Shown here: one piece after another, positions 26,820-35,945 of the stretch
Layout: each line of letters starts with the position of its first letter
Numbering within the stretch: position 1 is the first letter of the stretch
Origin: Demequina sp. NBRC 110057
Lineage (GTDB): Bacteria; Actinomycetota; Actinomycetes; Actinomycetales; Demequinaceae
NCBI RefSeq assembly: GCF_002090175.1
Contig: NZ_BBRN01000006.1
Span: 124,001-188,000 of the forward strand
Length of the DNA stretch: 64,000 nucleotides
Direction: 5' to 3'
The notes under the pieces: model-generated
What the model was told of the DNA's origin: nothing
The model's database searches: none
The model's input: only the letters and a program-made list of their open reading frames with translations
Translations under genes and position numbers: made by a program

Positions 26820-27878
26820 TCACTGCCAGCCGGCCGCCCGCATCACCTCGGCGGCCACCTCGAGCCGGTCCCTGCCCTCGGTCGACACCACGGCATCGTC
26901 CAGCCGCAGGTCCTCGAGGATTCCCTCGAGCTCGACGGTCCGGGCGAGCGCCATGTCCCGCCAGTACCCCTCGGGCTCGCGCTCGGTCAGTCGCTCCACC
27001 CGCGTGGGCTCGGACGCCGTCACTCTCACCACCGCGACCGAGGCGAGCCCGGCATCGGCCGTCGAGAGGGCCGATGCATAGCGGGCCCTGTCGTCGCCGT
27101 CCTCCACGACGCGAGGCACCACCACGAACCCGTAGCCGGCCTCGCGCCACAGCGGCGCGAGGGCCGCGAGCGAGGCGAACATGAGGCGCTGGTGGTGGGG
27201 GTCGGAGGGGTCGGCCGGGGTGGCCTGGCACAGGTAGTCGCCGTCGACGAAGACGGAGCGGGCGCCGCGCTCGGCCAGCAGGTCGTGCACCGCCGCGGCA
27301 GTGGTGGTCTTGCCGGCGCCCATCGTCCCGTTCAGCACGAGCACGCGGGTGGGCAGGTCCTTGGCGTAGCAGACCGACTCGGGCTCCTCGGCGTACTCGC
27401 CGTAGTTCGTCATGCGGCGGTAGCCCAGGCGCTCGTACAGCGCCATCGCCTCGGGCTGACGCAGGCCGGTCTCGAGGATGAGGCGCGTGGCCCCCGCGCG
27501 GCGCCCCGCCTCCTCCGCGACCCTCATCAGGGCCTTCGAGTGGCCGCGCCCGCGATGGGTGGGCTCCACCCACAGGCGCTTCAGCTCGAGGTCGCCCGGT
27601 CGCGTGCCCGCGTAGGGCGACCAGCGTGCGACGAGCGTCGCGACGGGCGTCCCGTCGTCGTCACCCACCCAGGAGCCCACCAGCGTGGGGAACGTGGTCT
27701 CCAACTCGAGCTCGGGGTCCTCGTAGCGCTCGGCGAGGTCGCGTTCCTGCGCCTTCCACAGGCGGTGCGCGTCGGCATCGTCCGGCTGCACCTGGCGGAT
27801 GGTGAGGACGGCCGATGCCGTGGCCGGGTTCTCGCCCGGCACGCCTGGGGTGGCCGGCACGCCTGAGGTGGCGCTCAC
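26820..27878 (-). CDS. GNAT acetyltransferase fused to a P-loop kinase/AAA domain
   Basis: 352 residues, GTG start overlapping the dGTPase stop (GTGA). Residues about 20-175 are a GNAT domain (LKRLWVEPTHRGRGHSKALM is the acetyl-CoA pyrophosphate loop; YERLGYRRM closes it). Residues about 180-352 carry a Walker A motif GTMGAGKTTT followed by FVDGDYLC and a later Arg-rich lid region, as in small-molecule or nucleoside kinases. Both activities appear intact. Coupled translation with dGTPase hints at nucleotide metabolism; substrates are unknown. It converges on the preceding fusion gene with 34 nt between. Confidence 0.78.
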   Translation of the reverse strand: MSATSGVPATPGVPGENPATASAVLTIRQVQPDDADAHRLWKAQERDLAERYEDPELELETTFPTLVGSWVGDDDGTPVATLVARWSPYAGTRPGDLELKRLWVEPTHRGRGHSKALMRVAEEAGRRAGATRLILETGLRQPEAMALYERLGYRRMTNYGEYAEEPESVCYAKDLPTRVLVLNGTMGAGKTTTAAAVHDLLAERGARSVFVDGDYLCQATPADPSDPHHQRLMFASLAALAPLWREAGYGFVVVPRVVEDGDDRARYASALSTADAGLASVAVVRVTASEPTRVERLTEREPEGYWRDMALARTVELEGILEDLRLDDAVVSTEGRDRLEVAAEVMRAAGWQ

Positions 27879-29368
27879 AGCCCCTGCCCCGCGTCCCACA
27901 GACGCTCGGTGCGGCCGGCGAGCATGGCGTCGAGGCCCGTCGCCTGGGCGTCGGTGAGCGCGGCGACGTAGTCGACGATGCCGCGGCCGGCGGCGCGCCT
28001 GCGCAGCTCCGTCTCGTCGACGGTGGGCAGCAGCTGGGGCTCCTCGTGGAGCACCCGCATGTAGTCCTCGGTGGCCATGTCGACGAGGTCGAGCAGGCGG
28101 CGCGGGGCGCGCCTGGCGTCGTGCGGGTCGTCGAGCCAGTCGGCGAACCCGTCCACCAGGCGCTCGATGAGGCTGGCCTGTCCGCGCTGGTAGACGGCGA
28201 GGTCGGGGCGGTCGAGGATGAAGCGCTCGTGCAGGAACTTGAGGACAGCCACCTCGTGCCAGGCTGTCGCGTCGAGCATGACGTGGCCCGAGCGGTGGGC
28301 GGGGTCGCGGTGGACCTCGACCGAGGACTGCAGGTGGCGGATCCAGTCGGTCGTGAAGGACGCGAGCGAGCGGTCGGCGGCGAGCGAGCCGTCGAACGGC
28401 ACGGTGAGTAGCCCCTCGACCACCTCGTCGGTGACCTTGGCCACGGCGGCGTCGAAGGCATCGGCGTCGGCGATCCACGGGTCGCGCTCCGACAGGCGCC
28501 GCCAGAGCAGCTCGAGCGAGTGGCCGGGCGAGCGGCTCGTGTCGCGCAGCGTCGAGGTGTCGAGGGTGCGCAGGTCGGCCAGCTCGCGGCGCCACTCGCG
28601 GAACTCACCAGCGATCGTCGCCTGGTTGAGCAGGCCGGCGCGGTAGAAGTCGTCGAGGTCGTGAAGCGAGTAGGCGATGTCGTCGGCGATGTCCATGACG
28701 GAGCACTCGAGCGTCTGCTGCCCCTCGGCGATGCGCGGGTAGGCGCTCAGGGCATCCCTGGCATCGTCCACGTCCACCACGTACATGGAGAACTTGTGGC
28801 TCGCGGCGCCGCGGCGCTCGCCTCCCTCGCCGCGCAGCCAGGGGTACTTCAGCACCGCGGCGCGCACCGCCCGCGTGAGGTTGAGGCCCACCCCCTGGGT
28901 GTCGTGCTCGTCGAGGCGCGTGAGGATGCGGAACGTCTGGGCGTTGCCCTCGAAGCCCTCGCGCAGGCGGAAGCGGTCGCGCGCCAGGCGGTCCAGCGCC
29001 CGCTCACCCAGGTGCCCGAACGGCGGGTGGCCCACGTCGTGGGCACTCGCCGCGGCCTGCACCACCACGGGGTCGCAGCCGCCGAGCTCCTCGACCAGCC
29101 GCCCGACGGGGCCCGTGTCGCGGTGGAGGTGCATCGCGATGGCGCGCGCGACCGCGGCGACCTTGACCGAGTGGGTGAGGCGGTTATGGACAGCCATGCC
29201 CGCGCCGGTCTGCGAGATGACCTGGGTCACGGCGGACAGGCGCGAGAAGTACGGCGAGAAGCGGATGCGCTCGATGTCCACGCGGTAGTCGGGGCGGGTC
29301 TCGGCGCGCTGGAACTCGTCGAGCTCCTCGGGCTCGCGGCGGCTCACGCGGGGATCGGCGTCGCTCAT
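27875..29368 (-). CDS. dgt: deoxyguanosinetriphosphate triphosphohydrolase-like protein (HD domain)
   Basis: 497 residues. The HD metal motif is split as usual: H in NRLTHSVKV, HD in ASAHDVGHPPFGHLGE, and D in MDIADDIAYSLHDLDD. These enzymes hydrolyse dGTP (or dNTPs) to nucleoside and triphosphate, tuning dNTP pools. ATG 29368 has GAGG about 9 nt upstream; another ATG at 29377 is possible. It overlaps the downstream GNAT-kinase gene by 4 nt. Confidence 0.9.
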   Translation of the reverse strand: MSDADPRVSRREPEELDEFQRAETRPDYRVDIERIRFSPYFSRLSAVTQVISQTGAGMAVHNRLTHSVKVAAVARAIAMHLHRDTGPVGRLVEELGGCDPVVVQAAASAHDVGHPPFGHLGERALDRLARDRFRLREGFEGNAQTFRILTRLDEHDTQGVGLNLTRAVRAAVLKYPWLRGEGGERRGAASHKFSMYVVDVDDARDALSAYPRIAEGQQTLECSVMDIADDIAYSLHDLDDFYRAGLLNQATIAGEFREWRRELADLRTLDTSTLRDTSRSPGHSLELLWRRLSERDPWIADADAFDAAVAKVTDEVVEGLLTVPFDGSLAADRSLASFTTDWIRHLQSSVEVHRDPAHRSGHVMLDATAWHEVAVLKFLHERFILDRPDLAVYQRGQASLIERLVDGFADWLDDPHDARRAPRRLLDLVDMATEDYMRVLHEEPQLLPTVDETELRRRAAGRGIVDYVAALTDAQATGLDAMLAGRTERLWDAGQGL

Positions 29369-29452
29369 GCGCACCATCCTCGCGCATCGGCTCGGCGGTG
29401 TCCGTCAGGTGGACGGCCGACCGCGGGCCGCTGCGCGCGCGGCGGCCACGCG

Positions 29453-30850
29453 TCAGGCGGCGACGCGGGCGCGGCGCCTGCTGACCAGGATCTCGCCCGC
29501 GAGCGCGAGGAACACCACGGCAGAACCCGCGGCGCCGACCCCGAGCACCAGGTCGATGCCCGTCGACGTGGGGTGGCCGTCGCCAGCGAGGTGGGCGGAC
29601 AGGATCGCCGCCGAGATCGCCGACCCGAACGAGCCGCCCACCGTGCGCAGCACCTGGTTGAAGCTCACGGCGCTGCCGAGCTCCTCGGTGGCGACGGATC
29701 GCGCGATGAGCCCTGGCATCGCCGCGTAGGTGGTCCCGATGCCGACGCCGAACACGAACATGCCGATGAGCACCTCCCACAGCGAGTCGTGCGCGAGGAA
29801 CAGCAGCAGGGTCGACAGGGTCACCACGGAGGCGCCGATGGGAAGCAGCGCCGTCATCGAGGTGCGCCGCGCGATGACGTGCACCAGGCGGTTGGCGCCG
29901 AAGCTTCCCGCGGACAGCGGCGCCATCACGAAGCCCGCCCAGAACACGGGGAGGGACAGTCCGTAGCCGGTCTCGCTCGGCGCCTGCGCCACGAGGCTCA
30001 CCACGGAAAGCCCCAGGTACATGGCGGTACCGAGGCCGATCGCGGTGGCGTTGGCGAGCAGCACGTCGCCGCTGCGCAGCACCCGCAGGTTGATGAGGGG
30101 GTGAGCCTGGCGCAGCTCGACCACCACCCACACGGCGAGCACCGCGACGGCGGCGACCAGCAGCGTGAGGGTGCGCGCCGAACCCCAGCCCCACGACGGC
30201 CCCTCGCTCACGCCCAGAAGCAGCCCGCCGAGTCCCGCCGCGAGTAGCGCCGCACCCAGGGTGTCGAAGCGATGGCTGGCCGCGTGAGCATCGGGCCCGC
30301 GCGGGACCGTCCGCACCACGACCACCATCGCGCTCACGACGAACAGTGCGGCGAACCAGAAGGCGAGGCGGTAGGACAGGTCGCCCGCGATGATGCCGGT
30401 GAGCGGATAGCCGATGCCGATACCCGTCGCCACGGTGACCGACAGGCTCGAGATGCCGCGCCCCACGCGGTCGGCGGGGAGGTAGCGGCGCGCCAGGGCG
30501 ATCGTGATGGGCACGATGCCATAGGTGAGGCCCTGCAGCGCGCGGCCCACGAGGAACAGGGGGAACGTGGTCGCGAGCGCGGCGATCACGGAGCCGAGGA
30601 GGATGATGCCGAGCGACCCCACCAGCAGGCGCTTCTTGTGTGGTCCGTCGCTGAGGCGCCCCATCACGGGCGTCGCCACGGCTCCTACCAGGAGGTTCAC
30701 GGTCAGCATCCACTGAGCGGTACTGACGGAAACGTCGAACTCGCGCGACACCGTCGGCACCAGCAGCATGCCGAGCGAGCTGACGATCGCGGTGGACAGC
30801 GCGGCATAGACGAGGACCGGAAGCAGGCGCGGCTCGCGGGCGTGGGTCAT
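29453..30850 (-). CDS. MFS drug transporter (DHA2-type)
   Basis: 465 residues with 12-14 membrane spans; motif A is GRLSDGPHKKRLLVGS, and GIGIGYPLTGIIAG is the motif C-like stretch of drug/H+ antiporters. It should export hydrophobic compounds using the proton gradient. The ATG at 30850 has GAAGGG upstream at good distance; a GTG at 30892 in the same frame would place the start on the promoter itself. It is divergent from the TetR gene, with an operator between, so it is probably the repressed target. Confidence 0.85.
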   Translation of the reverse strand: MTHAREPRLLPVLVYAALSTAIVSSLGMLLVPTVSREFDVSVSTAQWMLTVNLLVGAVATPVMGRLSDGPHKKRLLVGSLGIILLGSVIAALATTFPLFLVGRALQGLTYGIVPITIALARRYLPADRVGRGISSLSVTVATGIGIGYPLTGIIAGDLSYRLAFWFAALFVVSAMVVVVRTVPRGPDAHAASHRFDTLGAALLAAGLGGLLLGVSEGPSWGWGSARTLTLLVAAVAVLAVWVVVELRQAHPLINLRVLRSGDVLLANATAIGLGTAMYLGLSVVSLVAQAPSETGYGLSLPVFWAGFVMAPLSAGSFGANRLVHVIARRTSMTALLPIGASVVTLSTLLLFLAHDSLWEVLIGMFVFGVGIGTTYAAMPGLIARSVATEELGSAVSFNQVLRTVGGSFGSAISAAILSAHLAGDGHPTSTGIDLVLGVGAAGSAVVFLALAGEILVSRRRARVAA

Positions 30851-30905
30851 CCAGGAAATCCCTTCGGGGACGGTCACGGGGGTTGATGTCACTCTACCTC
30901 CGTTT

Positions 30906-30920
30906 TGTCAGTCAATGACA
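30906..30920. promoter_or_regulatory. probable TetR operator
   Basis: TGTCA-GTCAA-TGACA inverted repeat in the divergent MFS/TetR region. It covers the -35 region of the TetR promoter and is 8 nt from a minus-strand TAGAGT of the MFS gene. Confidence 0.65.
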
Positions 30921-30942
30921 TAAACGCGGGTCGCGCTAGGCT
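30915..30942 (+). promoter_or_regulatory. TetR gene promoter (leaderless)
   Basis: -35-like ATGACA (30915-30920), 16-nt spacer, -10 TAGGCT (30937-30942), then 6 nt to ATG 30949. Confidence 0.55.
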
Positions 30943-30948
30943 GGGTTC

Positions 30949-31626
30949 ATGAGCGAGCAGGCCGAGACCTTCCGCGAGCGCAAGCGCCGCATGGTGCAGG
31001 CAGACCTCGTCGCCGTCGCCAAGGAGCTCTTCGTGAGCCAGGGCTACGAGGCGACCACCGTCGAGCAGATCGCTGCCGGCGTCGGGATGTCCGAGCGGAC
31101 CTTTTTCCGCTACTTCCCCTCCAAGGAGGCCCTGGTCCTCGGCCGCTACGAGGACCTCGCCGCGTCGCTTAGCGCCGCGCTCGCCGCCCGTCCCGCCGAC
31201 GAGCCGGTGTGGGTCTCGCTGCGTCGCGCCTTCGATGACCTGGTAGCGGAGTCCGATGCGGAGGCCGAGGCCGGGCGCACGCGCGGCATGCGCGCGGTGG
31301 TCGAGTCGACCGACGCGCTGCGCGCCGGGTACCTCGCCCGCATGGAGCGGGTGCGCGAGTCGGTCGCCGAGGTCCTGGCGGGGCGCCTGGCCGAGCCTGC
31401 CCCGGCATCGGGCTCAACCCCGGCATCGGCCGATGCCGCTCCCCTCGCCCCCTCGACCGCTCCCGCCGTGGTGGGCGCGGCCTTCTCGTGCCTCTCGGTC
31501 GCCTACTCCGTCGTCACCCGCGACGGCGGCTCCCTCGCGGCCGCGCTCGACGCGGCCATGGGAGCGGTGGCGAGCGCCGCGTCGGCCGGAATCACGGACC
31601 CGGCACGCACGTTGCCTGACGCATGA
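30949..31626 (+). CDS. TetR-family repressor
   Basis: 225 residues. The N-terminal helix-turn-helix is clear (TTVEQIAAGVGMSERTFFRY followed by FPSKEALV); the ligand-binding domain is Ala-rich and includes an in-frame ASADAA encoded by the palindrome GGCATCGGCCGATGCC (31421-31436). It probably represses the divergent MFS pump and its own two-gene operon through the inverted repeat at 30906. Stop overlaps the next ATG (ATGA). Confidence 0.88.
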   Translation: MSEQAETFRERKRRMVQADLVAVAKELFVSQGYEATTVEQIAAGVGMSERTFFRYFPSKEALVLGRYEDLAASLSAALAARPADEPVWVSLRRAFDDLVAESDAEAEAGRTRGMRAVVESTDALRAGYLARMERVRESVAEVLAGRLAEPAPASGSTPASADAAPLAPSTAPAVVGAAFSCLSVAYSVVTRDGGSLAAALDAAMGAVASAASAGITDPARTLPDA

Positions 31627-32690
31627 TCAACGTCGGCTTCCTCAGCTTCGGATGGTTCTCCGCGGCGCCCGGCTCCCGGGTGCGCACGGCGGCGGACCTC
31701 ATGCAGGACACGATCGCGCTCGCCGAGGCGGCCGAGGATGCCGGGATGGACGGCGCGTGGATCCGCATCCACCACTTCGAGCAGAACACGTCCTCGCCCT
31801 TCCCGCTGCTCGCCGCGATGGGCGCGCGGACCGAGCGCGTCGAGCTCGGCACCGGGGTCATCAACATGCGCTACGAGAACCCGCTGTACATGGCGGAGGC
31901 CGCGGCGACGGCGGACCTCATCGCTGGCGGGCGGCTTCAGCTGGGCGTCTCGCGCGGCTCACCCGAGCCGGCGGCCGATGGCCCCGGAGAGTTCGGCTAC
32001 CCCCTGCCGGTCGGGACGAGTCCTGCCGATGACGCCGCGGAGCGCATCGCACGGTTCCGGCGCGCGATCTCAGGCGAGGGCGTGGCCCTTCCCGGGCCGC
32101 GCGCCCACGTGCGAGCAGGCGAGCGACTCCCCATCCAGCCCCAGTCCCCCGGGCTCGCCGACCGCATCTGGTACGGCGCCGGCGGCGAGGAATCCGCGCG
32201 GAGGGTGGGAGCCCTCGGCATGAACCTCATGTCCTCGACGCTCGTCGAGGGAGGCTCGGGCGAGCCGCTCGGCGTGATCCAGTCCCGCCAGATCGACGCC
32301 TACCGCGAGGCATGGGCCGAGGCCGGGCACGCCGGCACCCCGCGCGTGTCCATCTCGCGCTCCATCATGCCGATCATCGACGACACCACGGCCGCCTACT
32401 TCGGCACCACCATGGAGCGCGACCGCATGGGAGCCAACCGCGACCAGGTGGGCCAGATCGATAACTTCGTCGCGACCTTCGGCAAGACCTACGTGGGCGA
32501 CCTCGACAAGATCGAGGCCGAGCTGCGCGAGGACGAGGCGGTCCAGTCGGCGGACACCGTGCTCGTGACGATCCCCAACCAGCTGGGAGCCGACTTCAAC
32601 CGCACCACGTTCGACGCCTTCACGGAGCTCCGCTCGCGACTGGCCGGGGCTCATACGGGACCCGCGCCGGCATCGGCCATCCGGCAGTAA
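31623..32690 (+). CDS. LLM-class flavin-dependent oxidoreductase
   Basis: 355 residues of the luciferase-like monooxygenase fold: MINVGFLSFGWFS start, IRIHHFEQNTSSPF, GTGVINMRYENPLYMAEAAA, GRLQLGVSRGSPEP. Such enzymes use reduced flavin and oxygen on small organic substrates. Coupled to TetR and opposite an efflux pump, it may help detoxify the same ligand. Substrate not predictable. Confidence 0.87.
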   Translation: MINVGFLSFGWFSAAPGSRVRTAADLMQDTIALAEAAEDAGMDGAWIRIHHFEQNTSSPFPLLAAMGARTERVELGTGVINMRYENPLYMAEAAATADLIAGGRLQLGVSRGSPEPAADGPGEFGYPLPVGTSPADDAAERIARFRRAISGEGVALPGPRAHVRAGERLPIQPQSPGLADRIWYGAGGEESARRVGALGMNLMSSTLVEGGSGEPLGVIQSRQIDAYREAWAEAGHAGTPRVSISRSIMPIIDDTTAAYFGTTMERDRMGANRDQVGQIDNFVATFGKTYVGDLDKIEAELREDEAVQSADTVLVTIPNQLGADFNRTTFDAFTELRSRLAGAHTGPAPASAIRQ

Positions 32691-32708
32691 ACCAGGGCGA
32701 ACGCCGCC

Positions 32709-33272
32709 CTACCGCTCGACGCGGTAGCGAAGCAGCACGGTGCCGCCGTCGAAGGCACGATGCTCGACGAGCGTGAGGCGCTCGTGGCGTCCGTCGTGCG
32801 CGAAGAACGGCACTCCGCCTCCCACCACCGCGGGGTTCACGAGCACCTGGTACTCGTCGATGAGGTCGAGCGCCGCGATCTGGTGAGCGAGGTCAGCGCC
32901 GCCGACGGCGAGGTCGCCGTCGCCGGGCAGGTCCTTCAGCCGCGCGATCTCGGTCGCGAGGTCCTCCGTCGCGAGTGTCGCCGCGCCGCCGACCTCCGTC
33001 AGCGTGCGGGAGAAGACGAGCTTGGGCAGCGCGTTCCAGAGGTCGGCCCACTCGCGCTCCGCCTCGTCGAAACTATCGGCGTTGGCGGGGTCCTCCCAGT
33101 AGTTCATGGTCTCGTACAGGCGCCTGCCCATGAGGTGAACGGCGATGGAGCCGAGCTCGTCGATGTGGAAGCGGAACTGGTCAGGGCTCGGCACGGACCA
33201 GTCGAAACGGCCGTCGCCGTCGATGACGTAGCCGTCCACCGACATGCCCATCTGATAGGTGACCCGATGCAT
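32709..33272 (-). CDS. dihydrofolate reductase family protein (RibD C-terminal-like)
   Basis: 187 residues with the RibD_C/DHFR-like core: MGMSVDGYVIDGDGRFDW, LMGRRLYETMNYW, LVFSRTL, LAVGGADLAHQIAAL, NPAVVGGGVPFF. These proteins bind NADPH; most small members have no assigned substrate. ATG 33272 follows AGGAGG at 5 nt; a GTG codon directly before it is too near the ribosome binding site. It is divergent from another member of the same superfamily. Confidence 0.85.
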   Translation of the reverse strand: MHRVTYQMGMSVDGYVIDGDGRFDWSVPSPDQFRFHIDELGSIAVHLMGRRLYETMNYWEDPANADSFDEAEREWADLWNALPKLVFSRTLTEVGGAATLATEDLATEIARLKDLPGDGDLAVGGADLAHQIAALDLIDEYQVLVNPAVVGGGVPFFAHDGRHERLTLVEHRAFDGGTVLLRYRVER

Positions 33273-33350
33273 CACAGCCTCCTCGCCTCGAAAATCGATC
33301 GTACGGCGGTGCGCGGTGCCATGCTGGGTGGGTCACCGAAGGAGGCGACC

Positions 33351-34007
33351 ATGACCAGAGTCCGCGTGGACCTCAACATCTCGCTCGACGGCTTCGCCAC
33401 CACCACCGATCAGACTCCGGAGAACCCCTTCGGCGACGACTGGGGGCGGCTCACGGGCGACTATGTGGCGACCCGGACCTTCCGCGCGCGGGTGCTGGGG
33501 ATGACCGATGGCTCCGGCACCACCGGCGTCGACGACGCCTACGCGGCGGGCTATTTCGAGGACGTGAGCGCGGAGATCATGGGCGCCGCGATGTTCGGCC
33601 TGCACCTGCACGGTGACGACCCGGACTGGCGCGGCTGGTGGGGCGAGGAGCCGCCCTTCCGCTGCCCGGTGTTCGTGCTGACGCACACTGAACGTGCGCC
33701 AATCTCCTTCGCCAACGGCACGCGGTTCGAGTTCGTGTCGATGGCTCCCGGCGAGGCACTTGAGGCAGCGCGGGAGGTCGCCGAGGGAGGCGACGTGCGC
33801 ATCGGCGGCGGCCCCACCACGGTGCGGGACTTCCTGCGCGCGGGGCTCGTCGACTCGCTCCACGTGGCGGTGGTGCCGATCCTGCTGGGGCGCGGCGTCC
33901 GACTCTGGGACGACCTGCGCGGGCTCGAGGCCGGCTACCGGGTGACATCCGAGGCCGCCGAGAGCGGCGTCACCCACCTCACGTTCGAGCGCGAGGACGG
34001 CAGGTAG
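33351..34007 (+). CDS. dihydrofolate reductase family protein (RibD C-terminal-like)
   Basis: 218 residues; start MTRVRVDLNISLDGFATTTD with GGAGG before the ATG. Core motifs VFVLTHTER, VRIGGGPTTVRDFL, VVPILLGRGVRLW match the RibD_C superfamily, a second subfamily than the divergent neighbour. An NADPH-dependent reductase of unknown substrate. The acetyltransferase gene begins 8 nt after the stop, so they probably form an operon. Confidence 0.86.
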   Translation: MTRVRVDLNISLDGFATTTDQTPENPFGDDWGRLTGDYVATRTFRARVLGMTDGSGTTGVDDAYAAGYFEDVSAEIMGAAMFGLHLHGDDPDWRGWWGEEPPFRCPVFVLTHTERAPISFANGTRFEFVSMAPGEALEAAREVAEGGDVRIGGGPTTVRDFLRAGLVDSLHVAVVPILLGRGVRLWDDLRGLEAGYRVTSEAAESGVTHLTFEREDGR

Positions 34008-34014
34008 CGGCGGC

Positions 34015-34671
34015 GTGACCTCCGTCATCGCGTTCGCCGACGCCACCCCCGCGGCCCGCGCCGCACTCGGCGACGTGTTCCGTCGTGCCTCGGAGGACTC
34101 GCCGGCGGGCGCGCTGTGGGGGGATGCCGCCTCGGAGGCGGCGGTCTACCTCGACCCTTATGTGGAGCACGAGCCCGAGTCGCTCCTGCTCGCGCTGGTC
34201 GACGACCACGTGGTCGGCTACCTCGCCGGCTCCCTTGGCACCGCGGGGTTCCCGTCGGAGAGCGCGCTCATCGACGCGGCGATCCGCGAGCATCGGCTTA
34301 TGCGGCGCGGCGACACCCGGCCCTTCTTTATGCGCGCGCTGCGCGACAGCGTGGCGGCCGCGGTGCGTCGCCGCCCCACGGCGCGCGCGCTGGAGGACCC
34401 ACGCTGGCCCGCACACCTCCACATCGACCTCGTGCCCGAGGCGCGCGGGAGGGGCGTCGGGGACGCCCTCATGCATGCGTGGGCGGCGCGGCTCGGGCAG
34501 GCCGGGGTCGGCTGTTACCTCCAGACGCAGGTGGAGAACGCTCGCGCCCGCCGGTTCTTCGCCCGCCACGGCTACGTCGAGCACGGCACCCCGGCCCTCA
34601 TCCCCGGGCTCAGGGTCGACGGCGCCGTGTCGTGGCAGGTGACGATGGTGACCCCCGCGCCCGACGCGTGA
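34015..34671 (+). CDS. GNAT-family N-acetyltransferase
   Basis: 218 residues, GTG start 8 nt after the previous stop. The acetyl-CoA signature HIDLVPEARGRGVGDALMHA and the late NARARRFFARHGYVEHG are clear. The long insertion between the N-terminal strand region and the signature is unusual for small GNATs. Substrate unknown. It converges on the ASCH gene with 10 nt between. Confidence 0.84.
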   Translation: MTSVIAFADATPAARAALGDVFRRASEDSPAGALWGDAASEAAVYLDPYVEHEPESLLLALVDDHVVGYLAGSLGTAGFPSESALIDAAIREHRLMRRGDTRPFFMRALRDSVAAAVRRRPTARALEDPRWPAHLHIDLVPEARGRGVGDALMHAWAARLGQAGVGCYLQTQVENARARRFFARHGYVEHGTPALIPGLRVDGAVSWQVTMVTPAPDA

Positions 34672-34681
34672 CGGCGGAGCG

Positions 34682-35158
34682 TCAGCGCGCCGGGAAGAGC
34701 AGCTCGAAGCGCTCGCAGATGATCGGCATGTCCGGCTCAAAGCCGCGCGGGCTCTCCGAGTGCTCGCGCCAGTACCGCTCGTGGGCGGCGCGCCAGTAGG
34801 CGAGGGTCCGGTCCCCCTCCCCCTCCGAGTGGGCGTGCTCGGCCGTGACCTCGTCAAAGGGGACGGTGTCGATCGCCGTGGTCCTGAGCAGCGCGCGCGG
34901 CTCGCCGGCACCGTCGAGGATGATACTGAGGTCGCCGACGGTGGGGATCGGGTCGCCAGCATGTTCGTAGTCCCATACGGACGATGCCGTGCCCGTCTTG
35001 GTCCCGGCCAGCACCAGGGCGAGCAGCTCGTCAGCGTGCGCGGGGGTGGCACCGAAGGCCCAGACCTCCGGCAGTTCCACGGGGAGGGCGGGGTCCTGGG
35101 CGCGGCGCGCTGCCCAGAACTCGGCGACGGCGGCGGTGGCGGGATCGCTCAGCGTCAT
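34682..35158 (-). CDS. ASCH-domain protein
   Basis: 158 residues. The ASCH motif region LALVLAGTKTGTASSVWDYE plus VGDLSIILDGAGEPRALLRTT is typical of YqfB/ASCH proteins, which bind RNA or modified nucleosides; some are amidohydrolases of N4-acetylcytidine. Overlaps the stop of the RidA-like gene by 4 nt. Confidence 0.83.
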   Translation of the reverse strand: MTLSDPATAAVAEFWAARRAQDPALPVELPEVWAFGATPAHADELLALVLAGTKTGTASSVWDYEHAGDPIPTVGDLSIILDGAGEPRALLRTTAIDTVPFDEVTAEHAHSEGEGDRTLAYWRAAHERYWREHSESPRGFEPDMPIICERFELLFPAR

Positions 35159-35601
35159 GAAGATAGGCCCCTTCGGGATTCGACGTGGGTCGTGGGGGTG
35201 TCGATCACCGCCGCGACGGCCTCGATCTCGACGAGCTGATCGGGATAGCCCAAGACTGTCACGCCCAGCAACGTGCTCGGGACGTCGTGCTCGCCAAAGG
35301 CCTCGCCCACCACATCCCAGGCGCGCTCGAGGACGGTCCGGTCCGTGGAGGCGACCAGCACCCGGGTGCTGAGAACGTCGGTGAGGGTGGCGCCGGCATC
35401 GGCCAACGCCGTGCGGAGGTTAGCCACGCAATGCGCCGCCTGGGCCTCGTAGTCCCCCGGCGCGACGGTGGCCCCTGTCGCGTCGATGGGACAGGCACCG
35501 GCGAGGAAGACGAGGCGGGAGCCGGCCGGCGCCGTCGCCGCGTAGGCATATGGGGCCGGCGCGAGGGCATCGGACCGGATGAGACGAACGGCACTGGTCA
35601 T
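35155..35601 (-). CDS. RidA/YjgF/YER057c family protein
   Basis: 148 residues beginning MTSAVRLIRSDALAPAPYAY, with GSRLVFLAGACPID, YEAQAAHCVANLRTALADAG and VSTR-like DVLSTRVLV segments. RidA proteins hydrolyse reactive 2-aminoacrylate-type enamines. The usual catalytic Arg of the GGxxxR type is not obvious at the C terminus (VEIEAVAAVI), so this may be a non-canonical subfamily. Translationally coupled to the ASCH gene. Confidence 0.82.
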   Translation of the reverse strand: MTSAVRLIRSDALAPAPYAYAATAPAGSRLVFLAGACPIDATGATVAPGDYEAQAAHCVANLRTALADAGATLTDVLSTRVLVASTDRTVLERAWDVVGEAFGEHDVPSTLLGVTVLGYPDQLVEIEAVAAVIDTPTTHVESRRGLSS

Positions 35602-35624
35602 GCCGTCATCGTCGCACGCCGCGC

Positions 35625-35945
35625 TCAGCCCAGCAGGTCCTCGCCGTAGTGAAGCACCGTGGGGAACGGGTCGTAGAAGCGGTGCAGCAGGCGCTTCCAC
35701 TCCTGGTAGTCCTCGGAGCCGCGGAAGCCCTTCTCGTGGGCGTCGACGTCGGTCCAGGTCACGGTCAGGAGGTAGGTGCTGGGGTGCTCGACCCCGCGGC
35801 GCAGGGTGTGGCCCAGGTATCCGGGCTGACGCGCGATGATCGCGGAGGCCTCGCGGAAGGCCGCCTCGAACTCGGCCTCGAGCCCGGGGATGACGGGCAG
35901 GACGACGGACTCGACAATCCCCCGCGACACGTCAATGGGATCCAT
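35625..35945 (-). CDS. antibiotic biosynthesis monooxygenase-like (ABM) protein
   Basis: About 106 residues of the dimeric alpha/beta-barrel ABM type: VLPVIPGLEAEFEAAFREAS, QPGYLGHTLRRGVEHPSTYL, WTDVDAHEKGFRGSEDYQEW. Such proteins are heme- or cofactor-free monooxygenases or unknown small proteins. The start is uncertain: ATG at 35945 lies inside palindromic repeat copy 2, and a TTAGGT 7 nt before it would make the repeat provide the promoter and start; the alternative is GTG 35930 just outside the repeat. Confidence 0.75.
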   Translation of the reverse strand: MDPIDVSRGIVESVVLPVIPGLEAEFEAAFREASAIIARQPGYLGHTLRRGVEHPSTYLLTVTWTDVDAHEKGFRGSEDYQEWKRLLHRFYDPFPTVLHYGEDLLG

